Below, one piece after another: positions 18,401 through 26,103 of a DNA stretch of 50,262 nt (positions are counted from its first letter, which is position 1; every line of letters begins with the position of its first letter). The DNA lies in IMG/VR virus record IMGVR_UViG_3300025131_000065, positions 1 to 50,262 of that record. The stretch is one strand, 5' to 3'. This DNA comes from a virus. The position numbers were made by a program, and so were the translations under genes. The notes under the pieces were generated by a model that searched no databases, was not told the origin of the DNA, and saw only the letters and a list, made by a program, of their open reading frames with translations.

Positions 18401-20111
18401 ATTCCTCGCCTGACATACTGGTCGGCTTACCAGCTGACTTCCAGATGTCATAGAAGTCTGCACCCATAGCAGTACGGCTGACGTCCACTGTGGTCAGCTT
18501 CTCGATCTGTCGTAGACGATCTGCTTCCTCTGAGATGACTCCCATGCCTTCTTCAGTGATGCCCTGTAGGTGGGCCATAGCGTCAGGAGCGACATACGCA
18601 ATTCTCATCATAGGAGAGTCCAGCTTCTGGAAAGCACCAGCCCAGCGATACTTCTCCTGGAATGGGTCAGCAGCAATAGCAGCACGGGCGACGTCTGTCA
18701 GCTGGTAGTCCGGACGGAAGAACTGCAGTGGCTTACGAGCGTACTGAGAGAACCTCCCGAACGGAGATACCTTCCCAGCTGGGTCGCCTCTCGCTACTAC
18801 GGAGTCTGCTGCCTGAGAAGCAGACATAGGAGGAAAGAGCGTCTCGCCCTCATAGGTTGTACCAACCATCTTCGCATACTCAGCAGGAGCTAGAGCCTTC
18901 CCTTCCTTCGTTCTTAGACGCAAGATGTTACTTCTGATCTTAGCGTAGTCTTCTCCAGTCTGCCACTGGCCCTCTGGTGCATACCGCAGCCAGTCGAGTG
19001 GCTCGTTCATCAGACCCTCGAACTGACGGGTGAGACGCCTAATCTCTTCTTTCGACTTGTCTCCAAGATCTGAGATGTTGCTTGCGAGATCCTCTGACGC
19101 GCGGAGCATCATCCACTGCGTATGGTTGAACGTGCTGATAATCTTACCGGTATCGTCTACCATGCCATAGGTACCAGCGATGTAGCGAGACTGCTGGTAG
19201 TGGCCTCGTGACACAACTCCCTTTTGGCCCGGGATTTCCTCCGGCACATTGAGCGAGGCAAGGGCATCGCGTGAATCCCCACGGAAGAACTCGACACGAA
19301 GCTGTGACCCCTTGATCTTATCCTTGCGGTACTGGCGCCGTACGGTGTAGCTACTAGCTCCCATTGACTCCTTCAGCTTTTCCATCTGAGCTGTCCCGCG
19401 CGCGCTAAGCTCGAGAACATCGAGACCACGTAGCGCACTCTTGGACCGGAAGAAAGGATCGGCTTGAGGAATAGGGACAGCGTTCACTGTTTCCAGACCG
19501 CGACGCTGGCCCGACTTGAGGATGTTCTCGAATGATTTCGTCTCCCGCATGAAGGCTGACGCAAAGCGAGGGGTGTAGAATGAGCTGTTCGAACGAAGAG
19601 TAGTCTGGATGTCCTTGACCATCTCTAGCGGAGACATGCGTGGGTCCAGGTTAGCGAGCAGAGATTGACCAAGGTTACCGTGTGGGCGAGCCTGATCAGC
19701 AGCTAGGTTGGCTGCCTCGTAGATGCCGGTCTTGATACGAGCTGCTACACGCTCCTGTGCCTTAGCCATAAACACTTCCCTCTTGATGGGATCATCTAGT
19801 GTCTCTGCTGTTGCGAACGAAAGGATGTCATCTTCCTGCGGACCGAACATATCTGATGCAAGCCGTTCAGCTAGATCGTTGAGCTGAGCCATCTGCTGAC
19901 GCTTGGCGTAGTTGGGGAACATCTCCGATCGCAAGGCGTGACCCTCTGCGATGTTGGTGACACCAGCAGCAGTAGCAGCGAACCGAGGTGTGGGTTCAGC
20001 GATGGGTAAGATAGCAGCGTTACTAGCAAGAATGTTATGTGCTGTAAAGATACCACCCGCAGCGATAGGTGCGCCTATCAGAGCATTTTCGAAAATTGAG
20101 TTGTCAGCCAT
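15471..20111 (-). CDS. Giant virion protein with two-barrel RNA polymerase-like signature (DxDGD), in tape-measure position, 1546 aa
   Basis: The start overlaps the upstream stop (TAATG) with GGAGG as ribosome site. Residues 1128-1132 are DTDGD, matching the metal-binding DxDGD of two-barrel RNA polymerases. The setting also matches: N989-K990-G-L-L (like the K-G-V-L of the first barrel), R1067-H-P-Y followed by Q-Y-S-S-Q-A (like R-x-P-x-L-H), K-R-V-R-L-S-P-L-V before DTDGD (like the strand before NADFDGD), and L1200-G-K-L-S-N then S1240-G-K (like the L-G-x-I-S-N...K-T-G helix of RdRPs). The first 900 residues are mostly helical and unassigned. A hydrophobic segment lies near 1420-1436, and the C-terminus is low-complexity then beta. 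Inferred role: polymerase carried in the tail and injected with DNA, perhaps also the tape measure. Alternative: an ordinary tape measure with a chance or Ca-binding DxDGD loop. Confidence 0.6.
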   Translation of the reverse strand: MADNSIFENALIGAPIAAGGIFTAHNILASNAAILPIAEPTPRFAATAAGVTNIAEGHALRSEMFPNYAKRQQMAQLNDLAERLASDMFGPQEDDILSFATAETLDDPIKREVFMAKAQERVAARIKTGIYEAANLAADQARPHGNLGQSLLANLDPRMSPLEMVKDIQTTLRSNSSFYTPRFASAFMRETKSFENILKSGQRRGLETVNAVPIPQADPFFRSKSALRGLDVLELSARGTAQMEKLKESMGASSYTVRRQYRKDKIKGSQLRVEFFRGDSRDALASLNVPEEIPGQKGVVSRGHYQQSRYIAGTYGMVDDTGKIISTFNHTQWMMLRASEDLASNISDLGDKSKEEIRRLTRQFEGLMNEPLDWLRYAPEGQWQTGEDYAKIRSNILRLRTKEGKALAPAEYAKMVGTTYEGETLFPPMSASQAADSVVARGDPAGKVSPFGRFSQYARKPLQFFRPDYQLTDVARAAIAADPFQEKYRWAGAFQKLDSPMMRIAYVAPDAMAHLQGITEEGMGVISEEADRLRQIEKLTTVDVSRTAMGADFYDIWKSAGKPTSMSGEEFLGHAQGTRQFDDLLRGGFVGRDPEGNAVKINLKKQRLLDVVSFGEDLNKGHFMRLTLAETLDPAQAEKGYYGSKQISWRYNEQEMNSLRKKLNLDKGIQAVSSMDILKKDRRAFLNQVFTELQRTTTERMNTHGVAQKAYDFAQSPQQTVERMMGGLSGTPAEQMNQMVRQAWGIAQEAELSTKQLGSTFAAVPHVMGENWADDLAGITGAQRRAISSSQVSAGVSQLFFGGSFKEGMGKVATLEPRAFELLGAGHWGDLGREAQLDISQRLITGNPLVMEEQRVLGESLQSIMDPGKLDDAISLDEYQKRAASQAKRIGEELPDATRLLNETQAVNIPGVGDVMVPGQEHIKQMETRMKLHMSDKQAGAMSDLGGSYRKMLEQASLFEGKTINAESFGRVMTDLSTAVGEFYAGTVNKGLLRSRVAGSLFLGAATPGVGNRFSHGMGRHVVGISERHGLEMIQGLEDTGIYDPLDISRMRKQFKTGQGVGGMIGRHPYIGQYSSQAVEFRLMKGLRDPIAVFDEQIMEVSTLKGSSGSVLENKRVRLSPLVGLAGDTDGDAVAATMAGPQMEEKFRHRASGDLASRREYEAFQIRNQILKAKKPPGAESFLEELVGSAVKMGAPETSLGKLSNMLSQSKGALLASNLGDKALADSLHLLEWFEQGPISGKHIPDKDALKMLTMFEQLETGFKHGDRRLLRDTAREIIGEGNDIANQLFLGKGMDVEVRNTVMSAARRRAGRPEILPRHIPGLNLENTIDNIITATKSIDDFGGVEARGALLGKKSMTKGLVGKLLDRTFLGKTVFGSFIQDVGGRAEGAFGEFSKKTVGAINRSISAGARVLEHARPMAIGMAAAVGVAAMLSSPKDTLDPGQKTPPRANMRVNTGGDRVQQNIGGPVSVGAPTAPSHVSAANTARVSPPGHNIIVRGNAGGPIDYNSLSSSIGSVTGGSVNVSVRDQRSSITPERLSDIIREG
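16716..16730 (-). other. Candidate catalytic Asp triad (DTDGD) of the RNA polymerase-like domain
   Basis: The codons read GAC ACC GAC GGT GAC on the minus strand, residues 1128-1132 of the 1546-residue protein. In YonO, crAss-like phage polymerase and eukaryotic RdRPs the same spacing of three Asp residues binds the catalytic magnesium. Function here is inferred. Confidence 0.5.
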
Positions 20112-23100
20112 TATGCCTCCATTTGATGGGCGATCTGTGCCGCATCTTCCATCCTATCTTGTGCGACGCGAATGTCGACTGTAGGCCTGCCCGTTGTGGG
20201 CTGGACAACAATATTTGCATTAGTCACGCCATGGCCCTCAAGAAGATCCTTGATGTTTGCTCTAATCTGTGACTCCGACATGGTCCCCTCTAGTGCGTCT
20301 GCAGCCTCCTGGAGATATGGCCGATGTGCCGCTGATCTAATCTGGTCTGGCCAGATGTCATAATCAAATGTACTCTCTCCCATGTTTTGTACAACCTTTA
20401 GCTTGATATCCTGCAGATCTACGGCCGGATGCCAACCCACCCAGTTTGGGCCAGGGAGTGGACGACCCTCTAGTTGTTTGGTTAGCTCCTTCGCGCGCCT
20501 ATACCAATCTGGGTATGATTCTCCTTGCATACGATTGGCGAGGTATTCTTGCCATAGCTCTGGCGTCTTAGGGAACCCTTCTGTCTTAAGGTTCTCGTAA
20601 TACTCATTGACTTCTAACTCAGCTTCTTCGACTTGATCCGATGAGAGGAGGCCGCGATCTATTGCCGACTTGATGTCTTGGACGTCCTTGGTCTTCCACT
20701 TGGCCAGATACATGGCCCGTTCGTTTTCGGGAACCATAGCGGCTATCGCCGCTCTATCTTCGGTATCCTTCGTATCAGAGAATTCACGGAAATAGTCACG
20801 CTCACGGCGGGGGAGCGAGCGATAAATATGAGCGAAGTTAAAGGTATACGGGTTAACACCAAAGAGCGTCTCTCTTCTGAGCTTACCAGCTTGCCGAGCT
20901 AGCTTGCTCTCTCCCTCTTCCTTGGCCATCTTCTCGAGCTTCGTATACTTGACCCACTTCAGGATATCAAAGTATTCCTCTACATCACGCTTACGGTCTA
21001 CCTGGTCGGGGATCCCATCCCAACCAACAGCATGTGCTGTGCTGTCAACAAGAGGAGTAAGGAAGTCACGAATAGGATTACCCCAGAACGCATTCGTTGT
21101 TCCCCAGACCTGCTCCTTTGCATAGTCCTCAATAGCTGTTCTTGTGTGGACTAGCTTAGCTCCCGGAGAGACAGGAGTAAGATACTCAAGTGGAGTCTCT
21201 GCGTTATGGGCGAGTGTCTCCCAATACCCACCAAACAGAGAAGCGAATAGACCAGGGTCCTTCTGTGGACGTGTATCCTCGATTGCCTGAGCCCAAGGTG
21301 TTAGTTCTTTGTCTCGGTACTTGTATTCCTGGAAGTCCTTCTTCTTCCTCTTGGCTGCCATCTGTCTTTTGACTTCTGTTACATCAGCTAGGTCTTCTCT
21401 TGAGAGCTGGCCAGCTGCCTGAGACGCTTGGATCTTGCCTGCTACAACAGCAAAGTTCCTTGTATATGGGGCAACATCAGCTAGGATCTTATACTGATGA
21501 ATAAGAGAATAGTCCTCTGGAGCCACGCCTTTCATATCGGTATTGAGTGCTGCATAGCCAACTCCAGGAAGACGGATCTCTCCCTCAACGACCTTTACAT
21601 ACGGGTCACCATGTAGGAAGTCAGGTCCCTTGTCTCCTGCTCCTGGCAACCAATCTGGCATTGTGTTCCGGATAGGGTTGTAGAGATCGATCTGGTTCCT
21701 CTTATGTGGAACCAAGCGGCGGATGAGCTCAGTTGTTCCTACTCCTCCACCAAGCTCCATGTCCCAGTACTCACGCTCTGCTCCATACATCCTGCGCGCA
21801 GACTCAAGCTGCTGTTCTTGATCGAACCAGTCGGGAGAGCCAGTGGTCTTCTGCTTGATATCAGATAGCTCAAACCCCCATAGACCAATCATCTCAGTCA
21901 TGCGGTAGACTTGTTCGCCTATGATTCCCTTGGCGCTATATGGAGAGATGGGCGCACCTGGTGCAATCTCTCCTAGCTCATCCATCTCTTCTCGTTGCCC
22001 GAACTTGAGGGGAGAGCGACGGACTGTACCCTCGGGACCTTGTCCCGCACCTTCCCCACCCATCCATTCATCGGTATGCATAAGCTTAGCGGGTTTGATG
22101 AGACGCCCAATAGTAGCTCCAATGATGGGTCCCACGAAGGGAATGTCCTCGCCGAACGTACCTGTAATGGGGTAAGGGCGATCCTTGTAGTGCTTGCGCT
22201 CAAGGTCATACGTGAAATTCTCAGTAAACCAACGAGAGATAGGACCGGGTGCGTCTTCTCCCCAGATAGCTTTCTCTTTACCTCGAGCCAACATGCGAGG
22301 ATACCAGTGTTCACGGAAGCGACTAGTGTGTTCTCCCTCGTATGGGGAGCGGCCAAACTCCCACCATCTACCCTTCTTGATGGCTACCTCTTGCTTGCCT
22401 GAGTAGAGGGCCTCTAATTCTTCTGGACGTTCACTCGAGACAAGAGCGCCAGGAAGGAACGGAGCGATAAGAGCAGCACCAACGGCTGCGCCTACCATCG
22501 TCTTCATCTTCGTTGGCGACATCTCTCCGAACCAAGAGAGCACTCTACCAGAGAGACTACCACTAGATTGCTTCTTCGCCATCCATGCTGCAGCGTCACC
22601 CCAGTGCCCCTGGCGAGCTATACGCGCATCGTCACGGAGCATCTTCAGTGTAGTATCTTCTGCGCCACCAAGGATCTCTTGTGAGATTTCGTACTTCTTC
22701 TTGTTCTGGAGCTTGAGGATCGCGGGGTCGCCGTACACAGCCTCACGGAAGAACAGGTCACGCGAACCTGCAGTTAGAGATGCCTGCTCAAGAGACATCC
22801 CGCTACGCTGCAAAGAAAACTGGTCGACTATACGCTGGCCATATCCGATCCCAAGGCCACCAAGCGCACCCATGAGAGGGAATGCCACTAGCTTAGATAG
22901 TTCAGTACTACCCGGAGCAACGTCCTCCTGCCACTCACGGTAGTCATGTCCACCGGTGAACTCAGCGATCTTCGACAGAGCCATCGATGTTTTGACAATG
23001 CCCGTCCCAATAGCAGCGGTGATGCCCTGATCAAATATTGTATTGTCGAGTAGACTCGTGTTACGGACCAGATGGTCCGTCTCTTGGTAACCAAGCCAAG

Positions 23101-23995
23101 CAGCTGTACCAAGGACTCCGAGCTTGGCAGTAAACTTGGCAAGTGTTTTCAAGCCAGTAGACGGAACAACGCCGAGCTCTATACGATTTAGAAAAGTCTT
23201 TCTTTTGATTGTTGCAGCTGGTTCAATGTCGGCTGGAGAACGGGCTAGCTGATTGAAGCGTTCAACGGCAGCACTCCCATGGCCAGCTGCTTTGCGCCAT
23301 ATATTCTGCGCCTGAGACTGTCCACCAGTCGTCATCCAAACTTCTGACTGGAGTTTACCAGCAGCATCCTCGAATGGGATAGCTAGTGAACCAACCTTCT
23401 TTTCGAAGTTAGCAGCATCGATTGCCGCCTGTGGACCCTGCCCTGGTTTGATCCCCTCGTACAGCGTTCCGCCAGCGACTCCACGCATATACCCCATCTG
23501 GAGCTGGGGTGCAGCACCAGGTGTCGCACGAACCACTCCTGCGTGTGTGGCAAGGATGTCCCCACCAGTCTTGCCAAGGTAGAGTTTGCCACCTTCAAAG
23601 CGGTAACCTTGCTGAATGAGATCAGTCGTAACATCTCTGCCAGCAATACGACCGATGTGCTTCATGTGGGCAGACCAGGCATCCCTGACCTTTTCGTCAC
23701 CCATCATCCCCGCAATGATCTCAGGGGAAACGAACCTCATTTGTTGGGCTGGAGTTTCGAACGCAGAGAGTGCGTGACTTATCTGGAAAGTACGGAAGAT
23801 ATGGCCAGGAGAATACTCCTCGACATGCCTTGCTGCATTAGCTATGTAGTCCCATCCACGCTTGTCACCGAACTGTGTGTTACCCAAGAGCGCAAGAGCC
23901 CCTACACCAGCTCCGAACTTAGCTAGGCCTGCTGCTTGTTCTTCAATTGAGTTGGGGACCGTCTGTGGGCCAGAGATCCAAACACTGTTCGCCAA
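20111..23995 (-). CDS. Giant tail/virion protein, possible tape measure or ejection protein, 1294 aa, TTG start
   Basis: The start codon is TTG at 23993-23995, preceded by GGGTGG at 5 bases. No better start is visible nearby. Hydrophobic, glycine-rich segments lie at about residues 22-38, 285-303, 326-345, 370-387 and 500-519 (MVGAAVGAALIAPFLPGALV). Just after comes a Trp-rich block, GRWWEFGRSPYEG and then REHWYP (542-566), which stands out as a likely conserved motif. The C-terminal third is charged and helical. The last 80 residues end in a mixed beta segment (NIVVQPTTGRPTVDIRV) not unlike the end of the next giant protein (NIIVRGN...VNVSV). It lies after the tail chaperone-like genes, where the tape-measure gene belongs, so it may be the tape measure or a membrane-active protein ejected with the RNA polymerase-like partner. 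No catalytic motif is recognised. Confidence 0.55.
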   Translation of the reverse strand: MANSVWISGPQTVPNSIEEQAAGLAKFGAGVGALALLGNTQFGDKRGWDYIANAARHVEEYSPGHIFRTFQISHALSAFETPAQQMRFVSPEIIAGMMGDEKVRDAWSAHMKHIGRIAGRDVTTDLIQQGYRFEGGKLYLGKTGGDILATHAGVVRATPGAAPQLQMGYMRGVAGGTLYEGIKPGQGPQAAIDAANFEKKVGSLAIPFEDAAGKLQSEVWMTTGGQSQAQNIWRKAAGHGSAAVERFNQLARSPADIEPAATIKRKTFLNRIELGVVPSTGLKTLAKFTAKLGVLGTAAWLGYQETDHLVRNTSLLDNTIFDQGITAAIGTGIVKTSMALSKIAEFTGGHDYREWQEDVAPGSTELSKLVAFPLMGALGGLGIGYGQRIVDQFSLQRSGMSLEQASLTAGSRDLFFREAVYGDPAILKLQNKKKYEISQEILGGAEDTTLKMLRDDARIARQGHWGDAAAWMAKKQSSGSLSGRVLSWFGEMSPTKMKTMVGAAVGAALIAPFLPGALVSSERPEELEALYSGKQEVAIKKGRWWEFGRSPYEGEHTSRFREHWYPRMLARGKEKAIWGEDAPGPISRWFTENFTYDLERKHYKDRPYPITGTFGEDIPFVGPIIGATIGRLIKPAKLMHTDEWMGGEGAGQGPEGTVRRSPLKFGQREEMDELGEIAPGAPISPYSAKGIIGEQVYRMTEMIGLWGFELSDIKQKTTGSPDWFDQEQQLESARRMYGAEREYWDMELGGGVGTTELIRRLVPHKRNQIDLYNPIRNTMPDWLPGAGDKGPDFLHGDPYVKVVEGEIRLPGVGYAALNTDMKGVAPEDYSLIHQYKILADVAPYTRNFAVVAGKIQASQAAGQLSREDLADVTEVKRQMAAKRKKKDFQEYKYRDKELTPWAQAIEDTRPQKDPGLFASLFGGYWETLAHNAETPLEYLTPVSPGAKLVHTRTAIEDYAKEQVWGTTNAFWGNPIRDFLTPLVDSTAHAVGWDGIPDQVDRKRDVEEYFDILKWVKYTKLEKMAKEEGESKLARQAGKLRRETLFGVNPYTFNFAHIYRSLPRRERDYFREFSDTKDTEDRAAIAAMVPENERAMYLAKWKTKDVQDIKSAIDRGLLSSDQVEEAELEVNEYYENLKTEGFPKTPELWQEYLANRMQGESYPDWYRRAKELTKQLEGRPLPGPNWVGWHPAVDLQDIKLKVVQNMGESTFDYDIWPDQIRSAAHRPYLQEAADALEGTMSESQIRANIKDLLEGHGVTNANIVVQPTTGRPTVDIRVAQDRMEDAAQIAHQMEA

Positions 23996-24004
23996 GTTAC
24001 CACC

Positions 24005-24877
24005 CTACTCTTCTTCGCCCTCCTGCTGGAGGGCCTCGATAACATCTGCATAGATATCATATGCGTCTGCTACCATCCTATCACGATCCGACCCAATTTT
24101 CTCTTTGAGGATAGCTTCTTGGACAATAGGGTGTTCATTCATATCGTGAGTGTCCAAGTGGGTTTCGTTAAAGGCCTGAGCCTCTGCATCAAAATTGATT
24201 CGTTTGTGCTTCTTCGCTTCTAGGATAGGAGACTTCTTCCACCACTTACCACGGTCCATCTTCTTCTTTGGACGAGGTGCTTTTCGGCGTGGAGGCTGTT
24301 CTTGCTGTTGATCCCATATTTGTTTGGCATCAAGCTTCTGTGGTTCTTCTTTTTCTCCCTCTTCTGATTCGATATCATTTACAAAGAGGGGCTCTTTGAT
24401 CACACCAAGCCCCATGAGCTTCGTTTCTGCAAGCGCAGAGAGCTTGAGTAGCTCTTCGTACGGCATAGCAAGAAGTTCAGTTGGTGTGTATTGGTAAGCT
24501 AGAGTAATGTGATTAATGATATCCGTGATGATACCCATCGCTCCCATGCTGGAAACGACACGCGCCATTTGGAGGTCTTCGTTGAAAACTTCTGCTGTAG
24601 GAGGAGGGCCAGAGAATTGTAAAATACCGGCGACCACAGAACTGATCACGCCAGCAGGAAGGGTATTGATCCTCTTAACAAGGATGGCGTCCACCACACA
24701 CTTCCTGAAGATCTCATCCTCAAGAATCTCTGATAGAACCACAGCACGAGTCTGAGCTAGTTCGTACTGAGCAAAATCACCTAGAGAAAGAGGACGCCAT
24801 GGGACTACAAGGTCGTCAGATATGACGGTCGCATATACGTCCCCGAACTCACGTCGGACCTCGTATAGCCTATTCAT
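24005..24877 (-). CDS. Tail assembly chaperone-like protein, 290 aa
   Basis: ATG 24877 follows the upstream stop by three bases. The N-terminus (YEVRREFGDVYATVISDDLV, then WRPLSLGDFAQYE) resembles the middle of the upstream 144-residue protein (FGEVFVSGFSEEEL, then WRPILRGEFVKLQ), so the two are paralogues. The middle is helical. Residues about 170-240 are very charged with runs of Lys, Glu and Gln (PPRRKAPRPKKK), likely disordered. Placed directly before the giant tape-measure-like genes, it fits a tail chaperone that holds the tape measure during tube assembly. No frameshift signal links it to the 144-residue gene; the two are separate frames with a short gap. Confidence 0.55.
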   Translation of the reverse strand: MNRLYEVRREFGDVYATVISDDLVVPWRPLSLGDFAQYELAQTRAVVLSEILEDEIFRKCVVDAILVKRINTLPAGVISSVVAGILQFSGPPPTAEVFNEDLQMARVVSSMGAMGIITDIINHITLAYQYTPTELLAMPYEELLKLSALAETKLMGLGVIKEPLFVNDIESEEGEKEEPQKLDAKQIWDQQQEQPPRRKAPRPKKKMDRGKWWKKSPILEAKKHKRINFDAEAQAFNETHLDTHDMNEHPIVQEAILKEKIGSDRDRMVADAYDIYADVIEALQQEGEEE

Positions 24878-24880
24878 GGC

Positions 24881-25315
24881 TTACAGCTTGGCTACTAGTT
24901 GTGCCGCTACCTGTGGTGCGAGGAAATTACTGTTGTGCATGATCTGCTCACTAAGGGTAGATGCTGTACCTGCCTTGGCTTTCTCCCAATCGACGATAGG
25001 CCAGAGGAGGCAGACATCACATGTCAACTCTTGCTCGTCAAAAGCACTCAACTGTTGATCTGCGAGGTGGGCCTGGAGTTTTACAAACTCGCCACGGAGG
25101 ATAGGACGCCAGACAAAAAGCTCTTCTTCCGAGAACCCGGAAACGAAGACTTCACCAAACTCGGCTTTCCAGGTTTCGATCTGTTCCTTTCCGGGGGCAC
25201 CATCAAGGTCCTTAAGCATTTCCTGGATAGACTTGGGGGTCTCTTCGGCTTTCTTGGCCTCGGCTTCTTCGGCCACTTCCTTCTTGATTGCTTCAGCTGC
25301 TTCCTTCTTAGACAT
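24881..25315 (-). CDS. Tail assembly chaperone-like protein, 144 aa
   Basis: ATG 25315 has AAAGGTG as ribosome site. The first 30 residues are a Lys/Glu/Ala-rich helix, then residues about 50-80 carry the F-G-E-V-F ... W-R-P-I-L-R-G-E-F-V pattern shared with the downstream 290-residue gene. The C-terminus is helical with a C-D-V-C-L-L-W-P segment. Short acidic helical proteins between tube and tape measure are usually tail assembly chaperones; that role is inferred from position and from the paralogy. Confidence 0.5.
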   Translation of the reverse strand: MSKKEAAEAIKKEVAEEAEAKKAEETPKSIQEMLKDLDGAPGKEQIETWKAEFGEVFVSGFSEEELFVWRPILRGEFVKLQAHLADQQLSAFDEQELTCDVCLLWPIVDWEKAKAGTASTLSEQIMHNSNFLAPQVAAQLVAKL

Positions 25316-25324
25316 GTATCACCT

Positions 25325-26095
25325 TTAGACTGTTGTTTGTGCGATGAAAGAATATTCCTCTTGAATGACTCCTGGACCAGTTTGCACCCTCTTGCCCACG
25401 CTTGTCAAGCGTACACCGATAATTTTTTGTACAGTGTGGTTAGCTCGCTCATTTGAATAGTCGCCCCAGACACAATAGATGTCAAACCCATCGAATGCAT
25501 TTTGATCTACACGACGTAGTTGACTGTTGAGGCCCTGGTTGGTTTGGTTGGGGTTCCAGATCTGATCCTCGAAAGTTTCCATAATGTCTTCGAAAGCGTT
25601 ATCGCGAGAAGTACCAGTGTCCCAAGATGCGTACCCAGCCATACTATTATAGAAGTTGAACCGCTGGTCTCTTGTAGCATCTCCGGAGGAGATCCGCTCT
25701 ATACTGGCGCGAGAGATTGGTGACATCCATGGCAGTGCGTCCCGTGGGCTTGGCATCTGTTGGCCAGTTTTCCTCCCCGCAAACAACCCAGCGTCTGAAC
25801 CACTAATATCTTGGTTACCAAGCTGCTGTGAAGAACCAAAATAGCGACGTAGGACGGCCCAGAGATAACCTTGTTCTTTAAAGTTGATAGAGAAGTTACC
25901 GTGCACAATTACCTGACCAGGGGCCACATCATCCCATAGCTGAGAGGCATACCCATAGATAGGTGACTTGGACTGATTGTGCGTATAGCTCATAAATGTT
26001 ACTTCATCAACCCAGACGTCACCGACGTAAATAAACATCTGAGACCCGTTAAAATAATCGAGATCATAGACTGTAGTGTATTCGACTTCTGCCAT
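25325..26095 (-). CDS. Tail tube-like paralogue 3, 256 aa
   Basis: ATG 26095 follows AGGAG and lies 8 bases after the previous stop. The pattern V-D-E-V-T-F-M-S-Y-T-H-N-Q-S-K-S-P-I-Y-G-Y, then G-N-F-S-I-N-F-K, and a C-terminal V-Q-K-I-I-G-V-R-L-T-S segment matches the topology of the two preceding tube-like genes (conserved S-Y-S/T, K-x-P-I-Y, beta strand, and 'FGVEL/IGVRL' strand). Overall identity is low, so it has probably taken another role such as tube cap, initiator or baseplate-proximal tube ring. There is no membrane segment or enzyme motif. Confidence 0.55.
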   Translation of the reverse strand: MAEVEYTTVYDLDYFNGSQMFIYVGDVWVDEVTFMSYTHNQSKSPIYGYASQLWDDVAPGQVIVHGNFSINFKEQGYLWAVLRRYFGSSQQLGNQDISGSDAGLFAGRKTGQQMPSPRDALPWMSPISRASIERISSGDATRDQRFNFYNSMAGYASWDTGTSRDNAFEDIMETFEDQIWNPNQTNQGLNSQLRRVDQNAFDGFDIYCVWGDYSNERANHTVQKIIGVRLTSVGKRVQTGPGVIQEEYSFIAQTTV

Positions 26096-26103
26096 AATAG
26101 CTC

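Noticed and set aside
24870-24890. Programmed frameshift between the chaperone-like genes
   Set aside because: No slippery heptamer seen at the junction, and the frames do not overlap.
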